DNA of 64,000 bases from Sphingomonas yabuuchiae (GTDB lineage Bacteria > Pseudomonadota > Alphaproteobacteria > Sphingomonadales > Sphingomonadaceae): NCBI RefSeq assembly GCF_014199595.1, contig NZ_JACHNX010000013.1, forward strand, positions 28,099 to 92,098, given 5' to 3'. The position numbers were made by a program, and so were the translations under genes. This document shows, piece by piece, positions 8,672 through 19,670 of this stretch; position 1 is the first letter of the stretch; every line of letters starts with the position of its first letter. The notes under the pieces were generated by a model. That model did not search any database. It worked only from the letters and a program-made list of their open reading frames with translations, and was not told the DNA's origin.

Positions 8672-11332
8672 CTGCACTTCCTCGACACACGCCGTACGCT
8701 GCTCCGCTCCGCGATACTCGCACCGATGGGGCTGTGGACCGCGGCACAGGCGCGTGCCGCCGGCCTGTCGGCGGAGGGCGCCATCGAACGCGGCATTTCG
8801 CTCGACCTCGCAAGGGTGCGGGCGGCGCAGATCTTCGGCCTCCGCTATGACCTGTCGTTCAACTTGACCGCGGCGGACACCGCCGCGGGCGCGGTCGTCA
8901 TCCGTTTCGATCGCGCGGGCGACAGCGGCGATCTGGTCCTCGACTTTCGCGGCCCCACGCTCGCCGATCTGACGGTCAACGGCCGTCCGCTACCGGCCGC
9001 AGGGCGGGTCGACGGACACCTCGTCCTGCCCGCAGCGTTGCTGAAGACCGGCGCCAATATCGTCTCGGCACGGTTCGCGACACCGATCGCGGCATCGGGG
9101 GCGGCGATCATCCGCTATCATGACGACAAGGATGGCCAGGCCTATCTCTACACGTTGCTCGTCCCCTCCGATGCCAATCTGCTGTTCCCCTGTTTCGACC
9201 AGCCCGACCTCAAGGCGCGCTTCCGCTGGACGATCACCGCGCCGACCGGCTGGACGGTGATCGCCAACGGGCCGCTCGATGGGCAGCAGCCGACGACCGG
9301 CGGTACGCGCTGGCGCTTTGCAGAAACCGAGCCAATCTCCACCTATCTTGCCGCCTTCGCCGCCGCTCCCTGGACGCGCTGGACGTCGGCGCCCGCGGGG
9401 GAGCGCCCGATCAGCCTTTACGCGCGCGCCTCGCGCCGTGCCGAGGTCGATGCCGAGGCGCAGATCGCGACCAACCGCGCCGCAGTGCGCTGGCTCAGCG
9501 ACTGGTTCGAGGTCCCCTTTCCCTTCGCCAAGCTCGACCTGGTGCTTGCTCCCGCCTTTCCCTTCGGCGGCATGGAGCATGTCGGCGCGGTCTTCTACAA
9601 CAAGGACCGTTTCATCTTCCGCGAGCCGCCAACGCTGCCGCAGCGCGTCGGCCGCGATGCCACCATCTACCACGAGATCAGCCATCAATGGTTCGGCGAC
9701 GACGTCACCATGCGCTGGTTCGACGACCTGTGGCTGAAGGAAGGCTTCTCGACCTATATGGCCGCGCGCATCCAGGCCGAGCTTCAGCCTGACAGCAACG
9801 CCTGGACCACCTTCCTCCTGTCGACCAAGACGCCCGCCTATCGCGCCGATGCGACCAGCGGCACGCAGGCGCTGTGGCAGCCGCTCGACAATCTCAATGC
9901 CGCCAAGAGCAATTACGGCCCGATCGTCTACAACAAGGCGCCGGCGGTCATCAAACAGCTCGCCTTCCTGGTCGGCGAGGCGGGGTTCCGCCGTGGCCTC
10001 CAACGCTTCCTCATCGATCATGCCTATGGCAACGCGACCTGGCAGGACCTGCTCGGCGCAGTCGGGTCGGCGTCGGGCGTCGACCTGACCGATTTCGGCC
10101 GCCAGTACATGCTACGCGCCGGCCTCCCCCGCGTCGACACGCAGCTCCGCATCGCGGGCGGTCGGATCGGGTCGCTGACGCTCGTCCAGCGGCCGGCGCG
10201 GTCGCTGCCAGGCGACCGCGCCGGCGCATGGCCGATGAAGGTCCGGGTACGGCTGGGCTATAAGACCCGGCCCGATGTCGTCCTCGACGCCGCCTTCTCC
10301 GGCACGACCGCGATCGTCGCCGGGGCGGCGGGGTTGCCGGTGCCCGACTATGTCTGGCCGAACGACGACGACCAGGGATACGGCCTGTTCCTGCCCGACG
10401 GCCGCACCCTCGCCTGGATCGTGGCGAACGTCGGCACGGTCGAGGACCCGCTGCTCCGCGCGATGCTGTGGAGCGCGGTGTGGGACACGGTCCGCGACGT
10501 CCGCTTCTCACCGGCGCGCTATATCGCCATGCTGCTCGACCACCTGCCCGCCGAAACCGACGAACAGATTTCGCGCACCATCCTGTCGCGCGGCGCGGCC
10601 GCACTCGACGTCTACCTGCCCGACGACGCCGCCGCGCCACTGCGGCCCCGCTGGGAACGGGCGCTGCTCGCCCGGATCGATGATGCCACGCTCGGTTACG
10701 GCCTGCGCAAGGATGCGCTCGATCGCCTGGTTGCAACCGCGCGGACGCCGCTCGCACTTGCTCGCTTGCGCGACCTTCTGGCGGGCCGCGCGATGTTGGT
10801 CGGCACCGCAATCCGCCAGCCGACACGTTGGGCGATCGTCCGTCGCCTGATCGCAGTCGCAGCGCCCGATGCCGCCGCGCTCTACGCGACCGAGCAACGG
10901 CTCGACCAAACGAGCGAAACGGTGAAGGACGCCTTCGTCGCCCGTGCGGCGACACCCGACCGCGCGGTCAAGGCCGCCTACTTTGCCCGCTATTTCGACG
11001 ATGCCGCGCTCAACGAAGCCTGGGTGAGCGAAAGCCTGGGCGCGTTCAATACGGTCGAGCAGGCCGAACTTACTCTGCCCTTCCTGCGCCCGGCGCTCGA
11101 CCGGCTCGAATGGATCCGTCAGAACCGCCGCATCTTCTTCCTGCCTGCCTGGATCGACGCCTTTATCGGCGGCCAGCGCGATGCGGCGGCGCTAGATGTC
11201 GTCGATCGGTTCCTGGACGCGCGCCCCGCCCTTCCCCTCGATGTACGTCGCAAGGTTTTGACCGCACGCGACGAACTGGCTTTAACTGTGCATATCAGGG
11301 CCGCGACATTTCCAACGTCAGCGGAGGTTTGA
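8672..11332 (+). CDS. M1 family aminopeptidase, exported
   Basis: A ~886-residue zinc aminopeptidase of the M1 (aminopeptidase N) family. The exopeptidase loop GGMEH replaces GAMEN, and the zinc site is HEISHQW with the third ligand in WLKEGFS 18 residues on. Only the region after 8672 resembles protein. A CTG at 8672 follows AGGGGG and yields a Tat-like signal (DTRRTLLRSAIL then AAQARA); the first in-frame ATG is 8726, which would cut the signal. The open frame continues upstream into the SPL gene and that part is artefactual. The product is probably periplasmic and feeds peptides to the cell. Confidence 0.85.
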   Translation: MHFLDTRRTLLRSAILAPMGLWTAAQARAAGLSAEGAIERGISLDLARVRAAQIFGLRYDLSFNLTAADTAAGAVVIRFDRAGDSGDLVLDFRGPTLADLTVNGRPLPAAGRVDGHLVLPAALLKTGANIVSARFATPIAASGAAIIRYHDDKDGQAYLYTLLVPSDANLLFPCFDQPDLKARFRWTITAPTGWTVIANGPLDGQQPTTGGTRWRFAETEPISTYLAAFAAAPWTRWTSAPAGERPISLYARASRRAEVDAEAQIATNRAAVRWLSDWFEVPFPFAKLDLVLAPAFPFGGMEHVGAVFYNKDRFIFREPPTLPQRVGRDATIYHEISHQWFGDDVTMRWFDDLWLKEGFSTYMAARIQAELQPDSNAWTTFLLSTKTPAYRADATSGTQALWQPLDNLNAAKSNYGPIVYNKAPAVIKQLAFLVGEAGFRRGLQRFLIDHAYGNATWQDLLGAVGSASGVDLTDFGRQYMLRAGLPRVDTQLRIAGGRIGSLTLVQRPARSLPGDRAGAWPMKVRVRLGYKTRPDVVLDAAFSGTTAIVAGAAGLPVPDYVWPNDDDQGYGLFLPDGRTLAWIVANVGTVEDPLLRAMLWSAVWDTVRDVRFSPARYIAMLLDHLPAETDEQISRTILSRGAAALDVYLPDDAAAPLRPRWERALLARIDDATLGYGLRKDALDRLVATARTPLALARLRDLLAGRAMLVGTAIRQPTRWAIVRRLIAVAAPDAAALYATEQRLDQTSETVKDAFVARAATPDRAVKAAYFARYFDDAALNEAWVSESLGAFNTVEQAELTLPFLRPALDRLEWIRQNRRIFFLPAWIDAFIGGQRDAAALDVVDRFLDARPALPLDVRRKVLTARDELALTVHIRAATFPTSAEV

Positions 11333-11457
11333 TGAAAGACCCGGCAACCGGACACCCAGCCCGCCTTGCATGCGGCAGCCTAGCCAAACCTTTGAAATGA
11401 TGGACGTACAGCGACGAGCGACTTTCGCCAGAGGCCCCGGAATGCTTTAATGCAGCG

Positions 11458-13782
11458 ATGAAGCATTCCCGCCAAGGGGCCGTGCTGGCCCTGCTCGCCA
11501 GTCTTGCCGCGATGCCGCTGTCCGCGCAGTCGACCTATGATCGGGTCGACCCGATGATCGGCACGGGAGGAGAAGGTCACACCTTTCCTGGGGCGGTCGC
11601 GCCCTTTGGCATGGTGCAATTTTCGCCCGACACCGACACAACTTGCGTCATTCGGGAATGCTACAGCCATGCGGCGGGCTATCGTTATGAAGATCCGACC
11701 ATCCAAGGTTTTTCGCTGACGCACTTCTCCGGTGCCGGGCATTCGGATCTCGGCGATTTCCTCATGATGCCGGTCAGCGGGGATAGCGTGCCACTGGAGC
11801 CCGGCAACGCAGGCAAGCCGGGGTCGGGTTATCGCTCGCGCTACGATCACGCGACAGAGGTCGCGCGGCCAGGCTATTACGCCGTCAAGCTGGAGGATCG
11901 AGGCGTCCAGGCGGAGCTGACCACAGGGACACGGATCGGCGTCGCCCGCTATCGTACCATGTCTGGCGCGCCTTCCATGCATCTGGTGCTCGATCTGCGC
12001 AGCTCGCTTTACAACTATCCGGGAAAGGTCCTGTGGTCCTTGATTAGGCTGCGTCCCGACGGCATCGTGACCGGCTGCCGACAGACGCGCGGCTGGGCGC
12101 CCGACCGAAACCTGTGCTTTGCGATCCGTTTTTCCGTTCCGCTCAAAGGGCACGCGTTCGTCTCTACCGAGACGGACGTCCCTTATAAGGGCTTCCAGGG
12201 ACCGGGGCGCGGCAGTGACGCCGTTGCGGAGCGCGCCGGACGCGCATTGGTCGCCCGCTTCGATTTCGGCCCCCTCGACCAACCGCTTGAAGTGATCAGT
12301 GCAATCTCGTCGGTCGATGAGGCGGGCGCGATTGCAAACCTAGCAAGCGAACCCGGCGATTTCGATGCCATCCAGGCAAAGACCGCCCAGGCGTGGCGCG
12401 CAGCCTTGGACGTGGTGAAGATTGACGCGCCTGCCCCAATGGCGAAGTCCGTGGCCACTGCGCTGTACCATAGTTTGCTGGCGCCCGCCGTCGCCAGCGA
12501 TGCGGACGGCCGCTATCGCGGTCCCGACAATCAGGTGCACCGTGCGGAAGGCTATACATTCCGTTCGACCTTCTCGCTTTGGGATACGTTCCGCGCCGAG
12601 CATCCGCTGCTGACGCTCGTCCAGCCGGCAAGCCTGTCGAGCGAGATCGTCCAGTCACTCGTGGCCAGCCGCAAGGATAGTCCTCATGGCATCCTGCCCG
12701 TCTGGCAGTTCCAGGGGCGTGAGACGTGGACGATGATCGGCTATCACGCCGCACCCGTTATCGCCGACGCCTATCTGAAGGGGATTAGAGGGTTCGATGC
12801 GGACGCGGCGCTTGCCGCCATGGTCGCGAGCGCGACCTATGCGCCCTATGGCGGCTTGGGCGAGTATATGAAGCGCGGTTATGTGCCGATCGATCGGGAG
12901 CCGGAGGCGGCCTCCAAGACCGTAGAATATGCCTATGACGACTGGACGATCGCACGGATGGCGCGCGCCATGGGCCGCACCGAGATCGCCGCGACATTCG
13001 AAAGACGTGCAGGCAACTGGCGGAATAGCTTTGATGCCCGGACCGGCTTCATCCGTGCGCGCAAGAGCGACGGATCGTTCCGCACGCCGTTCGATCCCAC
13101 GGCGATCAACTACGGATCGGACTATACCGAGGGTAATGCCTGGCAATATAGCTGGTTCGTACCGCAGGATCAGGCTTCACTCGTCGGAGCGCTCGGCGGC
13201 GATACGGCCACCATCGCCAAGCTGGATGCGATGTTCGAATTCGACAATTCGAAACTCGACTATAGCCATGCCGAAGATATCGCGGGGCTGATCGGCCAAT
13301 ATATCCACGGCAATGAACCCAGCCACCATGTCGCCTATCTCTACAGCTATGCTGGGGCACCGTGGCGGACACAGGCCCGACTGACGCAAATCGTCGAGAC
13401 CCAGTATCGCCCGACGCCGGACGGACTGTCCGGCAACGACGATCTCGGGCAAATGTCCGCCTGGCTCGTTTTTACTGCGCTGGGCTTTTACCCGGTGACG
13501 CCCGGCAGCCTGGAATATGTGATCGGTCGGCCTTTCCTGAATCGAGCAGTGCTTTCCTTGCCCAATGGGCGGCAGCTGACCGTGATCGCCGATCAACTGG
13601 ACGACCGGCATCCTTATGTCGGGAAGGTGATGCTGAACGGGATACCCGTAACGCGGGCCTATCTCCGGTACGACGAGATCATGGCTGGGGGTGAATTGCG
13701 TTTTACGATGCAGACGACGCCGAACACCGCCTGGGCAACGCACCCCAAGGATCGACCATATTCTGCCAGCACGACGCGGTGA
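11458..13782 (+). CDS. GH92 alpha-mannosidase, exported
   Basis: A 774-residue glycoside hydrolase of family 92, calcium-dependent exo-alpha-mannosidases that trim N-glycan-type mannose chains. It has a classical signal peptide (MKHSRQG to PLSAQS). The N-terminal family block reads MIGTGGEGHTFPGAVAPFGM. Later hallmarks are LWDTFRAEHPL, YTEGNAWQYSWFVPQD, GNEPSHHVAYLYSYAG, and GNDDLGQMSAWLVFTALGFY near the C-terminus, where the proposed acid/base and nucleophile regions lie. Length fits the family. It is periplasmic or outer-membrane associated. No dedicated TBDR is adjacent. Confidence 0.93.
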   Translation: MKHSRQGAVLALLASLAAMPLSAQSTYDRVDPMIGTGGEGHTFPGAVAPFGMVQFSPDTDTTCVIRECYSHAAGYRYEDPTIQGFSLTHFSGAGHSDLGDFLMMPVSGDSVPLEPGNAGKPGSGYRSRYDHATEVARPGYYAVKLEDRGVQAELTTGTRIGVARYRTMSGAPSMHLVLDLRSSLYNYPGKVLWSLIRLRPDGIVTGCRQTRGWAPDRNLCFAIRFSVPLKGHAFVSTETDVPYKGFQGPGRGSDAVAERAGRALVARFDFGPLDQPLEVISAISSVDEAGAIANLASEPGDFDAIQAKTAQAWRAALDVVKIDAPAPMAKSVATALYHSLLAPAVASDADGRYRGPDNQVHRAEGYTFRSTFSLWDTFRAEHPLLTLVQPASLSSEIVQSLVASRKDSPHGILPVWQFQGRETWTMIGYHAAPVIADAYLKGIRGFDADAALAAMVASATYAPYGGLGEYMKRGYVPIDREPEAASKTVEYAYDDWTIARMARAMGRTEIAATFERRAGNWRNSFDARTGFIRARKSDGSFRTPFDPTAINYGSDYTEGNAWQYSWFVPQDQASLVGALGGDTATIAKLDAMFEFDNSKLDYSHAEDIAGLIGQYIHGNEPSHHVAYLYSYAGAPWRTQARLTQIVETQYRPTPDGLSGNDDLGQMSAWLVFTALGFYPVTPGSLEYVIGRPFLNRAVLSLPNGRQLTVIADQLDDRHPYVGKVMLNGIPVTRAYLRYDEIMAGGELRFTMQTTPNTAWATHPKDRPYSASTTR

Positions 13783-13902
13783 GAAGGACCCACTTTCAGC
13801 CGTTCAGTCTACCTTTCCCGCCTTCCAACATCCGACACCCATTCATCGAACTGCAGGCTCCCGCTGGGCGGAGGAGCAGACGGCAAGCGCGTTGCTCTCG
13901 CG

Positions 13903-15849
13903 TCAGGTGATAAATTTCGTCAGGCCGCTAACTGAATAGGGCTTGCGCAACAAAGGGAAGCCGTGGTCCTGCTGCTCCGCTAGCGCATCGCTATAGCCGG
14001 TGGTGAGTACGACAGGCATCGCTGGCCAGCGATCGCGGATACGGAGGGCAAGGTCCAGGCCGTTGATGCCGGGCATGATGACGTCGCTGAAGACGAGGTC
14101 GATCTTTTCGTGCGCACGCTCAAGCAGCGCGAGGGCGTCCTCGCCACTCTGTACCCAGGTGACGATCTGCCCCAGTTCCTCAAGTAGGCTCCGCGCGAAC
14201 TGGCCGACGGCCTCATTGTCCTCGACGAGCAGGATACGCCGAGTGACCGCGGCGTGTTTCGGAATGTCGGACACGGCGTGGACCAGTTGCATGCCTGCCG
14301 CGAAAGGGAGGTAAAGCGTGAAGGCCGTCCCGATACCGACTTGGCTCTCGACATCGACGTCGCCCCCGGACTGTTTGGCAAAGCCGTGCACCTGACTAAG
14401 CCCCAAACCGGTACCCTTGTTCATGGGTTTGGTGGTGAAGAACGGCTCGAAAATATTCTTCATCGTGTCCGGTGCGATGCCGCTGCCGTTGTCTGAGACA
14501 CGTAGCGCTACGAAGCGGCCGCTCGCCGGGCCGTGACCGCGCACGGCGGGCAAGCCGTCGACGGTCGCACTGGCCAGCGTCAGCGTACCGCCCGCCGGCA
14601 TCGCATCGCGGGCGTTGATGACGAGGTTCAGCAACGCAGTTTCGAACTGATTGCGATCCGCGTTGACGATCGCAGCCTCGCCCGGCTCTATCGCGATGAC
14701 GATCGAGGAGCCGACGCTCGTCTCGATCAGCGGACGCATCTCCAGAACGCGCGCACTGACGTCGAAAACCTCAGGCCGCAACGGCTGCCGACGTGAAAAG
14801 GCGAGCAGTTGAGAGGTTAGGGCCGCAGCACGATCGGCAGTCTCCGAGATCGCTTCGACATAGCGGTCGCGCTTTTCGGGCGATAGCGTCGGGACGCGCA
14901 GCAAGTCGGCGGACGAGCGAATGATCGTGAGCAGATTGTTGAAATCATGCGCGACACCGCCCGTCAGCCGACCGACCGCCTCCATCTTCTGCGCCTGCGC
15001 CATCGCCTCGCGCGCACGCTCGACGTCCTGCTGCGCCTGCCAGCGCTCGGTGAGGTCGCGCGTAATTTTCGCAAAGCCGATCAGCGTACCCCGGCAGTCG
15101 ACGATGGGCGCGATCAGCACACCGGCGCGAAACCGCGCGCCGCCTTTGCGTACCCGCCACGCCTCGACCTCATACTTGCCTTGTGCGATCGCTACCTGCA
15201 GGGCGCGTGTCGGCTCGCCGCTCTGCCGATCCTCCTCGGTGTAAAATGTCGAGAAATGTGTGCCGATGATCTCGTCGGCACGATACCCCTTGATCGCCTG
15301 CGCGCCGCGATTCCAGTTGGTGACGAAGCCGTTGGGGTCGAGCATGTAGATGGCATAGTCTTTCACGCCCTGCACCAGCAGGCTGAACCGCTGCTCGCTT
15401 TCCCGCAGGGCCTGCTGCGCCTCCTGCTTGTCGGTTATATCGCGCGTGACCTTGGCAAAACCGATCAGCGTCCCCTGGTCGTCACGCACTGGGTCGATCA
15501 CCACGCTGGTCCAGAAGCGCGTGCCGTCCTTGCGCAGCCGCCACCCCTCTGCCTCGAAAACGCCCTCGGCCGCCGCGATCTGCAGCGCACGGGCCGGCAG
15601 GCCGGCGGCGCGATCATCGTCGGTATAGAAGCGTGAAAATTGCTGCCCGATGATCTCTTGGGCGGTGTATCCCTTGAACCGCTCGGCTCCGGCATTCCAG
15701 CTCGCGACATGACCTTCGCGATCCAGAAGATAGATTGCATAATCCCTGATCGAATTGACCAGCCGCTCGAACCGGTCCGAACCTCGGAGCTCCGCCGGGA
15801 TTTGCTGTTCGTTCACGTCAGACGTCTCGGTAGATCCAGATTTGCCCAT
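13903..15849 (-). CDS. PAS-PAS hybrid histidine kinase with receiver domain
   Basis: A 648-residue soluble hybrid sensor kinase. Order: PAS domain ~25-145, second PAS ~150-275 (both with [16 protein letters not shown] cores), HisKA phosphoacceptor helix with [12 protein letters not shown] near 310, HATPase with [16 protein letters not shown] and [11 protein letters not shown], then a receiver domain ~530-640 with phosphorylatable Asp in [10 protein letters not shown]. No membrane segment is present, so it probably senses a cytoplasmic signal such as light, oxygen or redox through the PAS domains. An in-frame TTG at 15894 is an alternative start. No separate response regulator lies nearby. Confidence 0.92.
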   Translation of the reverse strand: MGKSGSTETSDVNEQQIPAELRGSDRFERLVNSIRDYAIYLLDREGHVASWNAGAERFKGYTAQEIIGQQFSRFYTDDDRAAGLPARALQIAAAEGVFEAEGWRLRKDGTRFWTSVVIDPVRDDQGTLIGFAKVTRDITDKQEAQQALRESEQRFSLLVQGVKDYAIYMLDPNGFVTNWNRGAQAIKGYRADEIIGTHFSTFYTEEDRQSGEPTRALQVAIAQGKYEVEAWRVRKGGARFRAGVLIAPIVDCRGTLIGFAKITRDLTERWQAQQDVERAREAMAQAQKMEAVGRLTGGVAHDFNNLLTIIRSSADLLRVPTLSPEKRDRYVEAISETADRAAALTSQLLAFSRRQPLRPEVFDVSARVLEMRPLIETSVGSSIVIAIEPGEAAIVNADRNQFETALLNLVINARDAMPAGGTLTLASATVDGLPAVRGHGPASGRFVALRVSDNGSGIAPDTMKNIFEPFFTTKPMNKGTGLGLSQVHGFAKQSGGDVDVESQVGIGTAFTLYLPFAAGMQLVHAVSDIPKHAAVTRRILLVEDNEAVGQFARSLLEELGQIVTWVQSGEDALALLERAHEKIDLVFSDVIMPGINGLDLALRIRDRWPAMPVVLTTGYSDALAEQQDHGFPLLRKPYSVSGLTKFIT

Positions 15850-16100
15850 GACCGATCGGGCGCTAAGCCCCGACCGATCAACGAGGAATATCAAGGGTCA
15901 GTCTGACTGTCATATGTCTGGATCAACTTCTCGCCCACGTGACGCGAACCGGCTGAGCCGACCCAATCCCGGCCGTTTGAAACACCTGTCAGCCTCTTCA
16001 CAGGCTGCCATTCGTTCATGCTGCCAATGCCAATACAGCCAAGGCCAACCTACCGCCTAAAAGCCACTCATGGAAATCACGGTCATTCGAAGCGAAACCC

Positions 16101-16988
16101 TCAAGTCTGCATCGCTGACAGAGCAATTTCACGGAAGCGCGCAACCAACGGATGCAATTCGCCTTGTCGGTAGGCGATCAGAAGTTCGGTGCGGTCAAAT
16201 GTGCCTGTAACCGGTATTGCCGCGACGCCCTGCGGACAGCCTCGCGCGGCTAGGGCTGGCGCTATCGTTATGCCCAAACCGGCTTCTACCAATCCGACGA
16301 CCGAAAGCCAGGCGCTGGCCTCCTGAACGACGGCAGGCGAAAAGCCCGCCCCGCTACAAAGACCGATGATCGTATCGTACAATTCCGGCGCGCCCGTTCG
16401 GGGAAACAGGATGAAATTATCAACCGCCAAGTCGTTGATCGCCAGGTCCGTTCGCCCGGCAAGCGGGTGCGACCCCGGCAACACGGCCACTAAGCCGTCA
16501 CGGTAAAGTGTCTCGACCATAATATCCTTCGCGGGGAACGGCCCGCGAACGATGGCGGCATCAAGGGTGCCAAGGCGTATTGCAGCAGCGATGTCGATTC
16601 CGTCGCGGTCGTCGATCTGCAAGTTCACGTCAGGCAGGGCGAGGCGAAGATCTCGGACGATGATCGGCAGGACACCCACGGCAGACGATGCCGCAAAGCC
16701 GATGCGCAGGGTCCCGGCGTCCCCACTTGCCGTCCTCCTGACCATATCGACGATACGATCCCGCCTGGCGATCAACGCGCGGGCTTCGACGAGCAGCGCC
16801 ATACCGGCGGGCGTCAGTGAGACGTGGCGGCTGGTACGGTGGAGCAGGGCGACACCCAGTTTGCGTTCGAGACGCAGGATTTGCTGGCTGAATGGCGGCT
16901 GCGACATACCTGACTTGGCGGCAGCCCGGCCGAAATGCAGTTCCTCGGCAACCGACACGAACAACTGCAGTTGGCGTAGGTCGATCAT
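16101..16988 (-). CDS. LysR-type transcriptional regulator
   Basis: A 295-residue LysR-family regulator. The N-terminal winged helix-turn-helix (FGRAAAKSGMSQPPFSQQILRLERKLG) begins about ten residues from the chosen ATG at 16988. The remainder is a periplasmic-binding-protein-like effector domain with GTLRIGFAASSAVGVLP. It is divergent from the S9 peptidase gene across a 72-bp gap, the classical arrangement for a LysR regulator of its neighbour. The effector may be a peptide-derived compound, but that is inference. Confidence 0.92.
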   Translation of the reverse strand: MIDLRQLQLFVSVAEELHFGRAAAKSGMSQPPFSQQILRLERKLGVALLHRTSRHVSLTPAGMALLVEARALIARRDRIVDMVRRTASGDAGTLRIGFAASSAVGVLPIIVRDLRLALPDVNLQIDDRDGIDIAAAIRLGTLDAAIVRGPFPAKDIMVETLYRDGLVAVLPGSHPLAGRTDLAINDLAVDNFILFPRTGAPELYDTIIGLCSGAGFSPAVVQEASAWLSVVGLVEAGLGITIAPALAARGCPQGVAAIPVTGTFDRTELLIAYRQGELHPLVARFREIALSAMQT

Positions 16989-17060
16989 GATCGTTTCCGT
17001 CTCAATGAGGCATCGACGATATATTGGTATCACCGCAATAGCACGAGCTAGAACGGGATC

Positions 17061-19268
17061 ATGATTCGCCTTCTCTGCTTAGCCATCACCATTTCCTCGG
17101 GATTATTAGGTATCGTTCCGGCCCAATCCCCCGATGATACCGCCTCGCGGCTCGATCGGGCCGCCCGGATCGAGGCTTGGCCGCAAGCCATCCGCGACAG
17201 CATGGTCGCTCCGCGCTGGCTACAGCATGGCGAGCGGCTCGTGTTTTGGGACGCAATCGGTCCGATGGCCGGAACCTGGGTAATAGTCGATGCTGCGCGA
17301 CAGAAACGCCGTCCGATCATCACCCCCGTCAGACTGCGTGAGCAGCTCGCCGCTCTTACCGGGCAGAATGCGGCACTTCCTGAGCAGATGCCGTTTGTCC
17401 TGACGCCGGACGAGCGTGGCCTGGTTTTCGACTATGCTGGCAATGGATTTCGGCTCGATTTCGCAAAGCCGGACGTCCGACGTATCGAGAAAAGTAGAAT
17501 GGACGCACGGCTCCTAGCAGGAGGGATCATATCACCCGGCCGCGACCGGATTGTATTACAACAGGGCGAGGGATTTGCGGTATTCGACGCGGCGGGCCGT
17601 ACCGTGATAGAGCGTACCGGGACATCCGATCTTGCATGGGAGTTGCCCGAACAGCCCTGGTCACCCGACGGCCGGCTGGCCGTCTGGCTGATCGACAGCC
17701 GCATGGTGCACCATATTCCGGTCGTCGATTACACCGCCGCGAGCGAACAGGTGGCAATGGTCCCCTATCCCAAAGTAGGTACGCCGATCGCCAGCGCGCG
17801 GCTGCATCTGTTCGATCCGGCCAGCGGCGAATTGCGGGAAGTGTCAAACGGTCAGGACGAGGGATATGACTGGCTGGCTGATTGGCGTAGCGACGGCTCC
17901 GCGCTCGTCCTCCATCTCGCGCGTGACGGCAAACGGCTCGACCTCCTTTCCATCGGACGCGATGGACAGGTTCGGCGGCTTCTTCGTGAGGAACGGCGGG
18001 ACACCAAGGTCGCAGACCTGAATTTCGCGGTCGGCGGCTGGCGTGCGCAAGTCGTGCCGCTTGCGGCGGGGCACGGCTTCCTGTGGATATCGGAGCGTGA
18101 TGGGTGGCGGCATGTCTATCATTATGACGATGCTGGTCGCCTGATCCGTCAGGTGACACGCGGTACGTTTCCCGTCGTCCGGGTGGATGGCGTGAGCGAT
18201 GACGGCACGCTGCTGGTGACGGGTGCCGATCCTGCTGCGCCTTATGACGAACGCCTGTATCGCGGAAACCTGAAGGGCGACGCGCTGCGTCCCGTGTCGG
18301 TCGACCCCGGCGTCCACATGGCGCTAATCTCGCCATCAGGCCGGTATCTGGTCGACAGCCACTCATCATGGACCAGCTCCCGCAGGCGAGACCTAATTCG
18401 CTCCGATGGCAGCGGCCGGATGTCGCTGACAATCGCTGACGCGAGCGCTGTTGCCGCAACCGGCTATGCTCCCCCTGAGCCGATCCGCGTTTTGGCGGCT
18501 GACGGCGTGACACCACTTCACGGCGCGCTGTATCACCCATTTGGGTTCGATCCGACGCGACGCTATCCGGTCGTCGCCTATATCTATGGCGGTCCGTTAG
18601 GGACGGTTCTCTCACGCACCTATACCGGCAACACAATGATGCGCCGCGCCGAGGCGCTGGCCGCCGCTGGTTTTGTCGTCGTTGCGATCGACGTGCGTGG
18701 AAGCGCAGGCCGCAGCAAGGCGTTTAGCGATGCGACCTATGGCAAGATCGGTCAGAATGAGATTTCGGACTATGTGACAGGATTGCACCAACTCGCCAAG
18801 ACGCGGCCCTGGATGGACCTTACCCGGGTCGGCATCCATGGTCACAGCTGGGGCGGTTATTTCGCAATCCGCGCGATGCTGGTGGCACCGGACTTCTTCA
18901 AAGCCGGCTACGCCGGTGCTCCGGGCGCGCTTGATGAGGATGCGTTGGTCAACGAACCGGACATGGGCCGGATTGCCGACAACCCCGGCGGCTATGCCGC
19001 AGGCTCAAACCTTGCGCTTGCCGAGCATTTGTCGGGGCCGCTGCGGATCATGCACGGCACGGCTGACGTGAACGCGCCATTGTCGAGCAGTATGCGGATG
19101 GTCGATGCGCTGATCCGCGCGAATAAGCCGGTCGAGCAGCTGGTGATGCCTGGCGTCGCTCATGATCCGGAAGGACCAGCCGGAGCCTATTACCGGGACG
19201 ACGTGATCCGCTTTTTCGTGCGTACGCTGGCATTCCCGTCAACGGATGGTGCCTATAAGCCTACGTAA
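17061..19268 (+). CDS. S9 prolyl oligopeptidase/DPP-IV-type peptidase, exported
   Basis: A 735-residue serine peptidase of family S9 with a signal peptide (LAITISSGLLGIVPAQS). An N-terminal beta-propeller (~70-480) precedes the catalytic domain. The triad is visible as the nucleophile in GIHGHSWGGY near 594, Asp in HGTADVNAP near 668 and His in GVAHDPEG near 702. It probably removes dipeptides from peptides in the periplasm. Its divergent LysR neighbour is a likely regulator. Confidence 0.9.
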   Translation: MIRLLCLAITISSGLLGIVPAQSPDDTASRLDRAARIEAWPQAIRDSMVAPRWLQHGERLVFWDAIGPMAGTWVIVDAARQKRRPIITPVRLREQLAALTGQNAALPEQMPFVLTPDERGLVFDYAGNGFRLDFAKPDVRRIEKSRMDARLLAGGIISPGRDRIVLQQGEGFAVFDAAGRTVIERTGTSDLAWELPEQPWSPDGRLAVWLIDSRMVHHIPVVDYTAASEQVAMVPYPKVGTPIASARLHLFDPASGELREVSNGQDEGYDWLADWRSDGSALVLHLARDGKRLDLLSIGRDGQVRRLLREERRDTKVADLNFAVGGWRAQVVPLAAGHGFLWISERDGWRHVYHYDDAGRLIRQVTRGTFPVVRVDGVSDDGTLLVTGADPAAPYDERLYRGNLKGDALRPVSVDPGVHMALISPSGRYLVDSHSSWTSSRRRDLIRSDGSGRMSLTIADASAVAATGYAPPEPIRVLAADGVTPLHGALYHPFGFDPTRRYPVVAYIYGGPLGTVLSRTYTGNTMMRRAEALAAAGFVVVAIDVRGSAGRSKAFSDATYGKIGQNEISDYVTGLHQLAKTRPWMDLTRVGIHGHSWGGYFAIRAMLVAPDFFKAGYAGAPGALDEDALVNEPDMGRIADNPGGYAAGSNLALAEHLSGPLRIMHGTADVNAPLSSSMRMVDALIRANKPVEQLVMPGVAHDPEGPAGAYYRDDVIRFFVRTLAFPSTDGAYKPT

Positions 19269-19670
19269 AACCGCCGCTGCGACGACCCAGTTGCGGTCAT
19301 TGGGCGTGTCTCGCCAGCATCCCGTATTCTGCCATTCGTTCATATTGGTAATAGTGCATGATCCCCCATCGCGTTGGACAGATGATGGACGTCCGGCATG
19401 GGCAGGAAGCGGGTGTCGGCAAAATTTTTTCAAGTTTTCGCCGAAGCGGCTGGAAACGATGATGCCTTGTATCGTCTGGACAGCATCGACGTCGTCAAAT
19501 TCTGGCTGCTCTTGACAGGGCCCCATATTAACTTCAGGCGCATTGATTAAATGTAAAATTCAACAATACTGAACAAATACAATAATTATATATTTTATCA
19601 ATTAATGTTTGTAATATATAATGGCGGCGGATCTCAGATATTGCTAAAAACCGCCGCCTATACTGGAAGG
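19269..19670. other. Convergent intergenic region, partly AT-rich
   Basis: About 400 bp between the convergent S9 peptidase and TBDR genes. Bases 19540-19620 are markedly AT-rich compared with the surroundings. A GGCGGCGG/CCGCCGCC hairpin lies next to the TBDR stop. A 95-codon minus-strand frame across 19239-19526 is not recognisable and may be a decayed gene or chance. Confidence 0.4.
19623..19658 (-). terminator. Possible terminator of the TBDR gene
   Basis: GGCGGCGG (19623-19630) and CCGCCGCC (19651-19658) form an 8-bp GC-only stem with a 20-base loop, 12 bases past the TBDR stop codon. The transcript would then run into an AT-rich tract. Confidence 0.45.

Noticed and set aside
19239..19526. 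95-codon minus-strand frame after the S9 gene
   Set aside because: No recognisable motif or ribosome-binding site; overlaps the end of the S9 gene.
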